64,000 nt of DNA. Source: Candidatus Gastranaerophilales bacterium (GTDB lineage: Bacteria > Cyanobacteriota > Vampirovibrionia > Gastranaerophilales > Gastranaerophilaceae). The position numbers and the translations under genes were made by a program. Shown here piece by piece: positions 8,141 through 17,963 of the stretch (its first letter is position 1; each line of letters starts with the position of its first letter). The notes under the pieces were generated by a model that did not search any database, was not told where the DNA came from, and worked only from the letters and a program-made list of their open reading frames with translations. The stretch spans positions 1 to 64,000 of the forward strand of contig JAFTXY010000005.1 of the NCBI GenBank assembly GCA_017461425.1, read 5' to 3'.

Positions 8141-10603
8141 CTAACCTTCTACTTTTTCAATTATTATTTTATCATCTCTATAATCCATTGATAGTTTATC
8201 ATTTGGTTTATAGTTGCCGCTTAAGATTTCTTCAGCAAGGACATCTTCAACTTTCTTTTGAATAACACGTCTTAATGGACGAGCACCGTATGTTTCAGAA
8301 TATCCCTCTTTAGCAAGATAATCTTTTGCGGCATCAGTAACATCAATTGTTAATTCACGTTCTGAAAGACGTTTAAATAAATCTTTCAACATTAAATCTA
8401 CAATTTGTCTGATTTCTTCTTGGCTTAAATGAGCAAAGACAATAATATCATCAACCCTATTTAAAAATTCAGGTCTAAATGCTTTTTTCATCTCTTCATT
8501 TACAGTGTCTTTTAATTTTTCATATCTATCTTTTTTATCATCTCCAGAAACAGAGAAGCCAAGTTTTTGTGTATTTGTAATCATTGATGCACCAACGTTT
8601 GATGTCATAATGATAATTGTATTTTTAAAGTTGATATGACGTCCTTTAGAATCAGTTAAACGACCATCATCAAGTATTTGCAACATGATATTAAATGTAT
8701 CAGGGTGCGCTTTTTCAATTTCATCAAATAACACAACAGAATATGGTTTTTTTCTAATGATTTCACACATATTTCCGCCATCATCATAACCAACATAACC
8801 TGGAGGAGAACCGATTAATTTTGATGTCGCATGTTTTTCCATGAATTCCGACATATCGATTCTAACCATATTATCTTCAGAACCAAATACGGCTTCTGCT
8901 AATGCTTTGGCTAATTCAGTTTTACCAACCCCAGTTGGACCAGAGAAAATAAAGCTTCCGATTGGTCTGTTTGGAGCTTTTAAGCCAACACGAGCACGTC
9001 TTATTGATTTAGATAATGAAACAACCGCATCTGATTGACCAATTACACGATTATGAAGTGTTTCTTCAAGCTTTAATAATCTTTCAGATTCAGCTTCTGT
9101 AATTTTTGTAACAGGAATGCCTGTTATTGTTGCAATAACTTGTGCAACTTCCTCTACACCAACTGTTGGTTTATTTTCATCTTGAGTTTCTTTCCATTTT
9201 TCAGAGATCTCATGGATTTTATCTTTCAAAGCAGCTTCATCATCACGAAGATCAGATGCTCTTTCAAATTCTTGGTTTCTGATAGCATCTTCTTTTTCTT
9301 TGATTATTGCTTTTAACTCTTTATCAAGCTCTTTACCTTCAGGAGGCAATGCTGAAACATTTAAGCGAACTTTTGAAGCTGCTTCATCAATAATATCAAT
9401 TGCTTTATCAGGTAAAAATCTTTCTGTTATAAATTTAGAAGATAGTTCAGTTGCAGCAACAATTGCTTCATCAGAAATTATTAATTTATGATGCTCTTCA
9501 TATTTTGGTTTTAAACCTTTAATAATTTGAATAGTTTCTTCAATAGACGGTTGATCAACAATAACTGTTTGAAAACGTCTTTCTAATGCAGAATCTTTTT
9601 CAATATATTTTCTATATTCATCTAATGTAGTAGCACCGATTACTTGAATTTCGCCACGTGATAATGCAGGTTTTAAAATATTTGCAGCATCAATAGCACC
9701 CTCTGCAGCGCCCGCACCAATTAATGTATGCATCTCATCAATTACAAGAATAATATTTCCAGCTTGTCTGATTTCATCCATTATCTTTTTAAGACGTTCT
9801 TCAAACTCACCTCTATATTTTGTACCTGCAATTAAAAGACCCATATCAAGTTGGATAATTTTTTTATCTTCTAAGATATCAGGAACTTCGCAATCGACAA
9901 TTTTTTGAGCTAAACCATGTGCAATTGCAGTTTTACCTACACCAGGTTCACCGATTAAAACTGGGTTATTTTTAGTTCTTCTCGCTAGAATTTGAATTAC
10001 ACGTTCAACTTCTTTTTCTCTTCCAACAACAGGATCTAATCTTTGCTCTTGAGCGGCAAGAGTTAAATCAGTACCAAACTCATCTAAAGATGGAGTTTTA
10101 GCAGATTTTGAACTAACACCAGCTGCTGCCATAGCAGAACCTGATGAAGAACCAGAAGAAGTAGTTTTTGTTTCTCCTAGCATTTTAATGATATTTGAGC
10201 GGCATTTGTTTAAATCTACACCAAGATTTTCCAAAACCTTAGCAGCAACACCTTCACCTTCTCTAATTAAACCAAGCAAAAGATGTTCTGTACCAATATA
10301 ATTATGTCCTAATTGTCTTGCTTCATCCCAAGATAATTCTAAAACTTTTTTTGCTCGAGGCGTAAAAGGAATTTCAACTGCAACAAAGCCACAGCCTCTT
10401 CCGATTATTTTTTCAACCTCTTCTCTTGCTTCCTTGATATTGACACCCATTGATTTAAGTGTTTTAGAAGCAATGCCGGTACCCTCTGCAATTAAACCCA
10501 ATAAGAGCTGTTCAGTACCAACAAAATTATGCCCAAGCCTTCTAGATTCTTCTTGAGCTAGCATTATAACTCGGATTGCTTTTTCCGTAAATCTTTCAAA
10601 CAT
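8141..10603 (-). CDS. clpC: ClpC AAA+ unfoldase
   Basis: ClpC unfolds substrates for the ClpP protease. The 820 residues comprise two Clp_N repeats (1-145), AAA-1 with Walker A 'GEPGVGKT' at 218-225, a central UVR/coiled-coil part (~430-480) and AAA-2 with '[13 protein letters not shown]' near 555. The C-terminal D2-small domain is also intact. The N-terminal part ('[18 protein letters not shown]', '[19 protein letters not shown]') matches the cyanobacterial/chloroplast Hsp93 type very closely. An AAGGAAG SD lies 7 nt before the ATG. clpP is not in the window. Confidence 0.97.
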   Translation of the reverse strand: MFERFTEKAIRVIMLAQEESRRLGHNFVGTEQLLLGLIAEGTGIASKTLKSMGVNIKEAREEVEKIIGRGCGFVAVEIPFTPRAKKVLELSWDEARQLGHNYIGTEHLLLGLIREGEGVAAKVLENLGVDLNKCRSNIIKMLGETKTTSSGSSSGSAMAAAGVSSKSAKTPSLDEFGTDLTLAAQEQRLDPVVGREKEVERVIQILARRTKNNPVLIGEPGVGKTAIAHGLAQKIVDCEVPDILEDKKIIQLDMGLLIAGTKYRGEFEERLKKIMDEIRQAGNIILVIDEMHTLIGAGAAEGAIDAANILKPALSRGEIQVIGATTLDEYRKYIEKDSALERRFQTVIVDQPSIEETIQIIKGLKPKYEEHHKLIISDEAIVAATELSSKFITERFLPDKAIDIIDEAASKVRLNVSALPPEGKELDKELKAIIKEKEDAIRNQEFERASDLRDDEAALKDKIHEISEKWKETQDENKPTVGVEEVAQVIATITGIPVTKITEAESERLLKLEETLHNRVIGQSDAVVSLSKSIRRARVGLKAPNRPIGSFIFSGPTGVGKTELAKALAEAVFGSEDNMVRIDMSEFMEKHATSKLIGSPPGYVGYDDGGNMCEIIRKKPYSVVLFDEIEKAHPDTFNIMLQILDDGRLTDSKGRHINFKNTIIIMTSNVGASMITNTQKLGFSVSGDDKKDRYEKLKDTVNEEMKKAFRPEFLNRVDDIIVFAHLSQEEIRQIVDLMLKDLFKRLSERELTIDVTDAAKDYLAKEGYSETYGARPLRRVIQKKVEDVLAEEILSGNYKPNDKLSMDYRDDKIIIEKVEG

Positions 10604-10701
10604 GTAAACTTCCTTATTAAAAAGTTAATTATCCACAATAAAATTCTACAATGAAATATTTATTTATACAAGGATAAAAAAGCGAAAATATAATATATAT
10701 A

Positions 10702-11130
10702 TTATTCTTCAATTAAATCGAGTCTTTTTTGATGTCTGCCAGCTTCATATTCTGTATTTAACCATGCTTTTAATATTTCAAGAGCTAATCCTTGTCCAAC
10801 AACTCTTTCGCCAAGACATAAAACATTAGAATTATTATGCGCTCTTGTCATTTTTGCACTAAATGTATCCGATACACAAGCAGCTCTAATACCTTTAAAT
10901 CGATTGGCGCAAATTGACATCCCAATTCCTGTGCCGCAGACAAGAATACCTTTATCAAATTCTGTATTTAAAATAGCATTACAAACTTTTTTTGCATAAA
11001 TTGGATAGTCACAAGATTTCAAAGAATCAGTACCAAAATCAACAACTTCATAACCATTAGAAACTAAATGATTATATATTATATTTTTTAAATTATATCC
11101 GCCATGGTCTGATGCAATTGCTATTTTCAA
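10702..11130 (-). CDS. rpiB: ribose-5-phosphate isomerase B
   Basis: RpiB interconverts ribose-5-phosphate and ribulose-5-phosphate. The 142-residue protein has the family N-terminus 'IAIASDHGGYNLK', the catalytic cysteine region 'DKGILVCGTGIGMSICANR' and 'VSDTFSAKMTRAHNNSNVL'. The start is TTG at 11130-11128: there is no upstream in-frame ATG, and GGAG sits 7 nt before it. Divergent from fba; both serve central sugar phosphate metabolism. Confidence 0.95.
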   Translation of the reverse strand: MKIAIASDHGGYNLKNIIYNHLVSNGYEVVDFGTDSLKSCDYPIYAKKVCNAILNTEFDKGILVCGTGIGMSICANRFKGIRAACVSDTFSAKMTRAHNNSNVLCLGERVVGQGLALEILKAWLNTEYEAGRHQKRLDLIEE

Positions 11131-11240
11131 ATGTTTTCTCCTTATGTATGTAATTTATTATACAACATTTTTCTTGTCCAAAAAACATTTTTGCGTTAAA
11201 TTAGTCTTGTAGAGGTATTTTATTTAAAGGATAAAAACTT

Positions 11241-12200
11241 ATGACAGAAAGAAAATTAGTTGGAACTAATGAAATGTTCCAAAAAGCCTTAAAAGGCGGT
11301 TATGCAATTGGCGCATACAATGTTAACAACATGGAAATTCTTCAAGGTATCGCAGAAGCTGCTGAAGAAACACAATCTCCAATCATTCTTCAAGTATCTG
11401 CAGGTGCTAGAAAATATGCTAACCAAACATATTTAATTAAATTAGTTGAAGCTGCATTAGCTACAACAACTGTACCTATTGCTCTTCACTTAGACCACGG
11501 TGCTGACTTTGAAATTTGTAAAGCATGTATCGACGGCGGCTTCTCATCAGTTATGATTGATGGTTCTAGATTCCCACTAGAAGAAAATATTGCTTTAACT
11601 AAAAAAGTTGTAGATTATGCTCATGAAAGAGGAGTTTCAGTTGAAGCTGAATTAGGTAAATTAGCAGGTGTAGAAGATGACGTTAAAGTATCTGCTGCTG
11701 ATTCTACATATACAGATCCACAAGAAGCTGCTAGATTTGTTAAAGAAACTGGTTGTGATTCATTAGCTGTTGCTATCGGTACTTCACACGGTGCTTACAA
11801 ATTCTCTGGCGAAGCTAAATTAGACTTCAAACGTTTAGAAGAAATTAAAAAAGCAGTTAACGAAGCTGTTGGATATGATTTCCCTCTAGTTCTTCACGGT
11901 TCATCTTCAGTTCCTGCTGAATTCGTTGCTAAATGTAACAAATACGGCGGCAAATTACCAAACGCACAAGGTGTTCCAGAAGAAATGTTAGCATTTGCTT
12001 CTAAACATGGTGTTGCTAAAATTAACATCGATACAGATTTAAGATTAGCAATGACTTCTACAATTAGAGAATTCTTTGTAGAATCTCCAGAAAAATTTGA
12101 CCCACGTGAATACATGGGACCAGGAAGAACAGCTGTTAAAGAAATGGTTAAACATAAAATGGTTGACGTTTTAGGAACAGCAGGTCACGCACAAGACTAA
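11241..12200 (+). CDS. fba: class II fructose-bisphosphate aldolase
   Basis: A zinc-dependent aldolase of glycolysis/gluconeogenesis that splits fructose-1,6-bisphosphate. It has 319 residues. Zn/catalytic motifs are visible: 'ALHLDHGAD' (~residues 82-90), 'EAELGKLAGVEDD' (~137), 'AIGTSHGAYKF' (~176) and 'LHGSSSVP' (~218). Codon choice is noticeably more regular and richer in C-ending codons (TTC, AAC, GAC) than in neighbouring genes, which suggests high expression. AAAGGA precedes the ATG and a strong terminator follows. Confidence 0.97.
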   Translation: MTERKLVGTNEMFQKALKGGYAIGAYNVNNMEILQGIAEAAEETQSPIILQVSAGARKYANQTYLIKLVEAALATTTVPIALHLDHGADFEICKACIDGGFSSVMIDGSRFPLEENIALTKKVVDYAHERGVSVEAELGKLAGVEDDVKVSAADSTYTDPQEAARFVKETGCDSLAVAIGTSHGAYKFSGEAKLDFKRLEEIKKAVNEAVGYDFPLVLHGSSSVPAEFVAKCNKYGGKLPNAQGVPEEMLAFASKHGVAKINIDTDLRLAMTSTIREFFVESPEKFDPREYMGPGRTAVKEMVKHKMVDVLGTAGHAQD

Positions 12201-12220
12201 TTTTTCTGAAATACAAATTT

Positions 12221-12252
12221 AAAAGTCGGAACATTTGTTCCGACTTTTTTTT
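12221..12252 (+). terminator. intrinsic terminator of fba
   Basis: AAAAGTCGGAACA (12221-12233) pairs with TGTTCCGACTTTT (12236-12248), followed by a T-run. Confidence 0.92.
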
Positions 12253-12412
12253 GCAAAATCAATACTAATAAAAAGAAACTTGTCAAGTGTGTTATTACTA
12301 ATTTTAAAGTTTGTAATAAAAATTTTACGTTATGCAACATTTGCGTATTTTTTATTTAGCTTATGCTATAACAATAATAACAAAACGAGATTGATATTTA
12401 TGGGGGAAATAA

Positions 12413-12910
12413 ATGAGCCAGTATCTAAGTAAAGAAGAAATCAAACAATGGAGAAGCTCTTTAGAAAAAATCACTCTTGAAGAATACGCAAGAAAACTCG
12501 GAAAAATTTTAGAAGAAGATAAGCAAACTAGCGATATCATCGATATTGTTATGCAGAACGAAAAAAGATTATACACGTCAAGAGAAAATTCTTCTGCAAA
12601 ACAAACGGTTTTAAAAGTAGCAAAAAAATCACAAGATGTTCAAAATAATATATTAAAAACTATGCAAGAAGGTACACTTGCATACGTAAAATCTAAAATC
12701 ACTTGCAAAAAACCATTAACCCAAAGAGAAGATGCTGTTTTAGCGCATTTTGTTGAAAACAAAGGAAAAATTGTTTTTGCAAAAGACTTAGCTGCAATTT
12801 TAGATTTACCAACAGATTATGTTTATAAATACATTAAAAATTTAAGAACAAAAATATCTGAAGATATTCTTCATAACGCTACTAAAGGCGGCTATACATT
12901 CAATTTATAA
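12413..12910 (+). CDS. orphan winged-helix protein
   Basis: The 165-residue protein has a helical N-terminal ~95 residues of no recognised family. The C-terminal domain, 'LTQREDAVLAHFVENKGKIV' through 'KYIKNLRTKIS...ATKGGYTFNL', looks like an OmpR/PhoB-type winged helix without a receiver domain. It may be a DNA-binding regulator controlled through the N-terminal part. A strong SD (GGGGGA) lies 6 nt before the ATG, and an extended -10 (TGCTATAAC, ~12364-12372) lies upstream. The histidine kinase follows after 48 bp with its own promoter. Confidence 0.7.
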   Translation: MSQYLSKEEIKQWRSSLEKITLEEYARKLGKILEEDKQTSDIIDIVMQNEKRLYTSRENSSAKQTVLKVAKKSQDVQNNILKTMQEGTLAYVKSKITCKKPLTQREDAVLAHFVENKGKIVFAKDLAAILDLPTDYVYKYIKNLRTKISEDILHNATKGGYTFNL

Positions 12911-12924
12911 AATATATTAAATAT

Positions 12925-12959
12925 TTGCCTCAAGTAATAAATATTTTATAATTTATGTA
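12925..12959 (+). promoter_or_regulatory. leaderless promoter of the histidine kinase
   Basis: TTGCCT (12925-12930), a 16-bp spacer and TATAAT (12947-12952) lie 6 nt before the ATG at 12959. No SD is seen. Confidence 0.7.
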
Positions 12960-14191
12960 TGGATATCTTAGAAAAAAGTTTAAATTTAATAGATGACATC
13001 ATTAATGACAAAGAAGTAAAAAATCTAGATTTTTACGAAAATATGTTAACAATGATGTCATCTTTATTTAATAACAGTTTTATTGGCATATATTTTTTAG
13101 AAAACACTGATTATATTTTAAAAGCAGCCATAAAAAATAATATCCTATCTAAAAAAGATTGCAAAATTCCAACAGAATTTATTGAAAAATTACTAGCAAA
13201 CGACAAAAAAGCACTAAAATTGCAAACTAAAAATAATGATTACTTATTCAAAAACAATATTTTAGTAAAACTAGCTATAAGAAATTCTGTTTTTGGATTT
13301 TGCATTTTAAGCAAAGACAGTATCGTAAAAGATGAGGAAACTGCTTTTGAAGCATTAGTTAATTTATTAAGTTATAAAATAAAAGACTTTGAATTAAATG
13401 AAGTTTTTAAGATACAAGTTAAAGCAATGCAAGAAGCAATTATTGAAAAAGAAGGTGCTTATGAAGTTATAAAAAAACAACATAAAAAACTTCAAGAACT
13501 TGATAAAACAAAAAATTTATTCATAGCTAATATTTCTCATGAATTAAGAACTCCATTAAATGCTATTATTGGCTTTTCACAAGCACTCGATAGTAAAATT
13601 TTTGGAGAATTAAACGAAAAACAAGCAGAATACATAAAAGATATTCAAATATCAAGTTTGCATTTATTGGGAATGATTAACGAAATTCTTGATATATCAA
13701 AACTTGAAGCAAATGCAATGAAATTCAATCCAACAGAATTAAATTCAACTTTAATAATTCAAGAAGTTATTAATATTTTAGAACCTTTGTATAAAAATAA
13801 AAATATTGAAATTGTTTTTAATAATAATTTCAATTTCAATATAAAAGCAGACTATCAAAAATTTCAACAAATTTTATACAATCTTTTATCAAATGCTATT
13901 AAATTCACTCCAAAAGACGGAAAAATAGAGATAATACAATCTGAAAACAAAAAAGATTACACCTTGAAAATAAAAGATAACGGCATTGGAATTGACAAAA
14001 AATATCATAATAAAATATTTAAAAAATTTGTTCACATAAATAATGAATCCTCTCACGGACAACATTCAACAGGTCTTGGTTTAACTATAACAAAAGAACT
14101 TGTCAAACTTCATAATGGCAAAATAATCCTCGAAAGCGAATTAAACAAAGGTACGACTTTTACTATGGAGTTTAAAAACATAATCATATGA
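12959..14191 (+). CDS. soluble GAF-type sensor histidine kinase
   Basis: The 410-residue kinase has no membrane segment. Residues ~20-160 look like a GAF-type sensor, followed by a coiled coil and HisKA with the phospho-His in 'NISHELRTPLNAIIGFS' (~191). The HATPase_c domain has N-box 'ILYNLLSNAIKF', G1 'DNGIGID' and G2 'STGLGLT'. Its stop overlaps the ATG of the receiver protein by 4 nt (ATGA), so the two form a kinase-regulator pair. The signal sensed is unknown. One of few genes here using TGA as stop. Confidence 0.93.
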   Translation: MDILEKSLNLIDDIINDKEVKNLDFYENMLTMMSSLFNNSFIGIYFLENTDYILKAAIKNNILSKKDCKIPTEFIEKLLANDKKALKLQTKNNDYLFKNNILVKLAIRNSVFGFCILSKDSIVKDEETAFEALVNLLSYKIKDFELNEVFKIQVKAMQEAIIEKEGAYEVIKKQHKKLQELDKTKNLFIANISHELRTPLNAIIGFSQALDSKIFGELNEKQAEYIKDIQISSLHLLGMINEILDISKLEANAMKFNPTELNSTLIIQEVINILEPLYKNKNIEIVFNNNFNFNIKADYQKFQQILYNLLSNAIKFTPKDGKIEIIQSENKKDYTLKIKDNGIGIDKKYHNKIFKKFVHINNESSHGQHSTGLGLTITKELVKLHNGKIILESELNKGTTFTMEFKNIII

Positions 14192-14553
14192 AAAAAATTC
14201 TTATAGTTGAAGATAATGAATTAAATATGAAATTATTTTTTGATATTTTAGAGTACCAAAAATATACCCCAATAAAAGCTATTAATGGTTTAGAAGCATA
14301 CAAAGTAATAAAAGAAGAAGAACTTGATTTAATTATTCTTGATGTACAATTACCAAAGTTGAATGGTTTCGAATTACTAGAAAAACTTAAAAAAGAAAAT
14401 ATTAATTTACCTCCAATTATAATTGTAAGTGCTTGCGCAATGGATTCAGACAAACAAAAAGCAAAAGAATTTAAAATAGAAGATTATATTACAAAACCAA
14501 TTGATATAAATAATTTTATTAAAACAGTAAAACAAAGATTAGGTGAAATTTAA
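14188..14553 (+). CDS. single-domain response regulator (DivK/CheY-like)
   Basis: A 121-residue stand-alone receiver: 'ILIVEDNELN', Asp in 'LIILDVQLPKLNG' (~52), 'IIVSACA' and 'DYITKPI'. There is no output domain, so it must act by protein contact or as a phosphorelay intermediate. It overlaps the preceding kinase by 4 nt and the following PHP reading frame by one base (TAATG), indicating a translationally coupled three-gene operon. Confidence 0.92.
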   Translation: MKKILIVEDNELNMKLFFDILEYQKYTPIKAINGLEAYKVIKEEELDLIILDVQLPKLNGFELLEKLKKENINLPPIIIVSACAMDSDKQKAKEFKIEDYITKPIDINNFIKTVKQRLGEI

Positions 14554-15335
14554 TGCGAGCAGATTATCACATTCATACAAACTATAGCGAAGATTCACCA
14601 ACAAAAATGGAAACGTATATCAAGCAAGCAATTTCTCAAAATTATGATGAAATATGATTTACTGATCATATTGACTACGGAACTCCATATTGCTATTGCT
14701 GTGATACAGAAAATTATTTAAAAGATATTTTATTTTACCAAAATAAATTTCCGCAAATAAAAATTAAATTCGGAATGGAATTTGGTGCACAAGCAAGACA
14801 TAAAAAATATTTCCAAAAAGTTTTTAACAACTATCCATTCGATTTTATAATACTTTCTTTTCATATGATTGACGATAAAGATTTATGGAACAGGGAATTT
14901 CAAAGAGGAAAAACGCAAAAAGAATTTAATCAGCAATACTATGAAGAAATTTATGAAACAATAAAAATTTACAATGATTATAGTGTTCTTGGACATCTGG
15001 ATTTAATTAGAAGATATGATGACTTTGGAGAATTTCCATTTAGAGAATCAAAAGAAATAATAGAAAAAATATTAATTCATGTAATTGAAAACAACAAAGG
15101 AATAGAACTAAATACATCATCTTTTAGATACGGTTTAAAAGATTTAATGCCATCAAAAGATATTTTAAAATTTTACAAAGAATTAAATGGCGAAATTATA
15201 ACAATTGGCTCTGATTCACATTATATTGAACATTTTGGCTATAAAATAGGCGAAATGCGAGAATATCTAAAATCAATTGGCTATAAATATTTTTGCACAT
15301 TTGATAAAATGCAACCAAAATTCCATTTATTATAA
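14553..15335 (+). pseudogene. PHP-family (HisJ-like) phosphatase interrupted by an in-frame TGA
   Basis: Reading from the ATG at 14553 gives 'MRADYHIHTNYSEDSPTKME' and then 'NYDEI', a TGA at 14655-14657 (codon 35), and 'FTDHIDYGTPYC'. The frame then stays open to 15335 (about 260 codons in all). HxH in 'YHIHT', 'TDH', 'GMEFGAQ' and 'GSDSH' are all present, so apart from the TGA this is an intact PHP metallophosphatase of the histidinol-phosphatase type. Homologues commonly have Cys at the TGA position ('EICFTDH'), which is one base from TGC/TGT. Either a fresh nonsense mutation, a sequence error or recoding. Confidence 0.8.
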
Positions 15336-17117
15336 TTAATCGCAAATTACTTTTCTTGTTTTTAAATTAGAACAAACGCCGCAATTATTACATTTAACTT
15401 CACATGGAATTGTTGAAATAGCACTTTGCGCTTTTTTATACTCATCTAAAAGCCAAGTCTTATTAACTCCATAATGAATATTATCCCAAGGCAAGATTTC
15501 ATCATCCAAATATTCTCTTGATGCAGTTTTTTCAATATTTATTCCTAGCTTATCTGCGATTTTTGAATATAAATCCAAATCCAAATTTTCATCCCAAGAT
15601 TCTAAATATGCGCCGTTTTTATACAATTCATAAATAAAATCACTTAGTTTTTCATCACCTCTTGAGAAAAATGCTTCTAATTGAGACATTTTTGGATTAT
15701 GAAAATTAAATTTGACGTTTTTAATTTTATCTTTTAATTCACGCAAAAATTTAATTTTTTCTTGAACTTCTTCAATGGTATTTTGTCTAGCCCATTGAAA
15801 AGGTGTGTGAGGTTTTGGAACAAAAACAGAAATGGAACACGTAATTTGTGGGTACTTTAAACCATTTTCTCGACAAGCCTTGTTAACTTCTTCTATTAAT
15901 TCAGGAATTCCTTTTAAATCATCATAAGTTTCAAAAGGTAATCCTATAACAAAATAATATTTAATTTTGTTCCATCCATTTTTAACACAAGAAATTGTCG
16001 CATTAATTATTTGTTCCTGAGAAAGATTTTTATTTATAATATCTCTCATTCTCTGCGTTCCGGCTTCAGGCGCAATTGTAACTGTTGCCTTTCTTTCAGA
16101 TTGGGCTAAATTTGCAATTTCTAAAGAAAATTTATCTGCTCTTTGAGAAGGCAAAGACACATTTATTCCACTACCTCTAAAATGACAAGATAAATCTTTT
16201 AAAATATCTTCAATTTGAGAATGATCATTAGAAGATAACGACAACAATGAATATTCATCGTATCCTGTATTTTTAACATATTCTTTTGCAAGTTTTACAA
16301 CATCTTCTTTTTTTCTTTCCCTAATAGGAAGATTAATATGAGAAGCTTGACAAAAACGGCACAATCTACCACATCCTCTTCTTAGTTCAACAATTGCTCT
16401 ATCATGAACGGATGGGAAATGTGGAATTGGAGAATTAACGGGATGATTTTCATAGGTTAATTGCGCAATTCTTTTTGTTGCAACATTATCTACAAGCGGA
16501 ACATAAACACCTTGAATTTTAGACAATTCTTTTAAAATTTCATTTCTAGATAATTTATTTTTTAATTCAAGATATTTTTCCAAAACTTCAATATTAACAT
16601 CTTCACCATCACCAATTATAAATATATCTATAAATTTATTCATTGGTTTAGGATTAGCACAACTAGGACCGCCTGCTAAAATCAAAGGATGATTATCGTT
16701 TCTTTCTTTTGATAAAACAGGAATATCCGATAACTCCAATAGCTTTAATACAGTTGTATAAGACATTTCATATTGCAAACCAAATCCAATTATATCGAAT
16801 TCTTTTGGCTGTCTTTTTGATTCAAGAGCATATATTTTTTTATTGTTTTTATCTAAAAGTTCAATAAAATCTTTATCAGGCGCATATAATCTATCACATA
16901 AAAGATTTTGCTTTTTATTAATTAAATCATAAATTATTTTATGTCCAAAATTACTTATACCAATTTCATATTTATCAGGAAAAACAAATAAAAACTTTCC
17001 ATCAACCAAATTAAAATCTTTGTCATAAGAACCAAATTCATCCCCAATATAACGAGATGGTTTTTCGGTTTGATATAATATATTCCCGTATTCATTTAAA
17101 AAATTATCATCAATCAT
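15336..17117 (-). CDS. B12-binding/radical SAM protein (TIGR03960-like)
   Basis: The 593-residue protein has an N-terminal cobalamin-binding-like domain ('GISNFGHKIIYDLIN', 'LILAGGPSCANPKP') and a radical SAM core. The 4Fe-4S site is 'GCGRLCRFCQ' (CxxxCxxC, ~residues 249-256) followed by SAM-binding strands such as 'TVTIAPEAGTQRMRDIINK'. A C-terminal Cys cluster 'CEVKCNNCGVCSN' could bind another cluster. The family is widespread in cyanobacteria and firmicutes but its reaction is unknown; the usual DUF2344 partner is not fused here. Its stop abuts the convergent PHP frame. Confidence 0.85.
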   Translation of the reverse strand: MIDDNFLNEYGNILYQTEKPSRYIGDEFGSYDKDFNLVDGKFLFVFPDKYEIGISNFGHKIIYDLINKKQNLLCDRLYAPDKDFIELLDKNNKKIYALESKRQPKEFDIIGFGLQYEMSYTTVLKLLELSDIPVLSKERNDNHPLILAGGPSCANPKPMNKFIDIFIIGDGEDVNIEVLEKYLELKNKLSRNEILKELSKIQGVYVPLVDNVATKRIAQLTYENHPVNSPIPHFPSVHDRAIVELRRGCGRLCRFCQASHINLPIRERKKEDVVKLAKEYVKNTGYDEYSLLSLSSNDHSQIEDILKDLSCHFRGSGINVSLPSQRADKFSLEIANLAQSERKATVTIAPEAGTQRMRDIINKNLSQEQIINATISCVKNGWNKIKYYFVIGLPFETYDDLKGIPELIEEVNKACRENGLKYPQITCSISVFVPKPHTPFQWARQNTIEEVQEKIKFLRELKDKIKNVKFNFHNPKMSQLEAFFSRGDEKLSDFIYELYKNGAYLESWDENLDLDLYSKIADKLGINIEKTASREYLDDEILPWDNIHYGVNKTWLLDEYKKAQSAISTIPCEVKCNNCGVCSNLKTRKVICD

Positions 17118-17260
17118 ATTTTTATTAAACTATAAAAGTGACAAAAATAATGTTAAGAAATATTAACAATTTTTATCAAAAAAGCAATTTTTAATTAGAG
17201 AAAAACTTTATTTAATTGTAAGGTTAGTTTTAAAATTTAATTAGGTTAGGAGTGTTACAG

Positions 17261-17806
17261 ATGGCAGTAGGCATGTATTGCTTGTCGACCGTTCTGGAGT
17301 GTAAACGAGCTCAGGCGGAACTCACAAGAAAGACTCAACAGCTTAATAAATTCAAAATAGCATTAACAGGCTTATCCTCTGCGGTTAGTGACGGAATAAT
17401 AACAGCGGATGAGTTTGCAAAACTAGATAGTTCTGTTTCTGGTATTGCAAGTGGATTTGCAATGGCCTCCGTAGAATATGCAAATGGATATGTAGATTAT
17501 AATCGAGCACAAATTGAAGATATGATGGCTAGTGGCGAATTATCTGATAGTGCCTTTAGTGGATATATGGATGAAATGGGCAATTTAAATGAAGAAGCCT
17601 TAGAAATGGAACTTTATCAAGAAGGTTTGTTAGCATATCTTAATAACGTATTCTTGCAAGAAATGTCTGAGATGGAAGCAAAATTAGAAAACGATCAGGC
17701 TCAAATTGAACTAGAACAAGAACAATTAAAAGGTATGGAAGATTTTGCACAACAAGCAGTAAGTAATGCCGCACAGGATGCACCTAAATTCTTTGCGTCA
17801 GCATAA
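17261..17806 (+). CDS. helical protein of unknown function
   Basis: About 181 residues, almost entirely predicted helix, with a coiled-coil C-terminal third ('QEMSEMEAKLENDQAQIELE'). I do not recognise the family. A GTG at 17252 is in frame, but TAGGAG runs directly into it. The ATG at 17261 has ideal spacing (8 nt from GGAG), so I choose it. The first residues 'MAVGMYCLSTVLECKRAQ' carry two cysteines. It is monocistronic: a perfect terminator palindrome follows. Size and helicity recall secreted WXG/LXG-like or structural proteins, but no motif confirms this. Confidence 0.8.
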   Translation: MAVGMYCLSTVLECKRAQAELTRKTQQLNKFKIALTGLSSAVSDGIITADEFAKLDSSVSGIASGFAMASVEYANGYVDYNRAQIEDMMASGELSDSAFSGYMDEMGNLNEEALEMELYQEGLLAYLNNVFLQEMSEMEAKLENDQAQIELEQEQLKGMEDFAQQAVSNAAQDAPKFFASA

Positions 17807-17835
17807 AAAGCCTAACCTAAACTATACCAACCAAT

Positions 17836-17863
17836 AAAAACACCCGATTAATCGGGTGTTTTT
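17836..17863. terminator. bidirectional terminator (perfect palindrome)
   Basis: A 28-bp perfect palindrome with core CACCCGATTAATCGGGTG and A5/T5 ends, lying between the helical protein and rpaB. Confidence 0.92.
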
Positions 17864-17963
17864 AACAATATTTTGCAAAAAAAATTAATTTATGTTAATA
17901 TAAGTTTAAAAAAATAAATATTTTGTAATGTTATTAATTTATATGAATAAGTAAGGAAGAGAA

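Noticed and set aside
12235-12432. 65-codon plus-strand frame downstream of fba
   Set aside because: Starts inside the fba terminator, has no SD and overlaps the start of the winged-helix gene.
14655-14657. Genome-wide reassignment of TGA
   Set aside because: TGA clearly ends the histidine kinase, vorD, ymdB and etfA frames here, and Trp is coded by TGG; a code change is not needed to explain one internal TGA.
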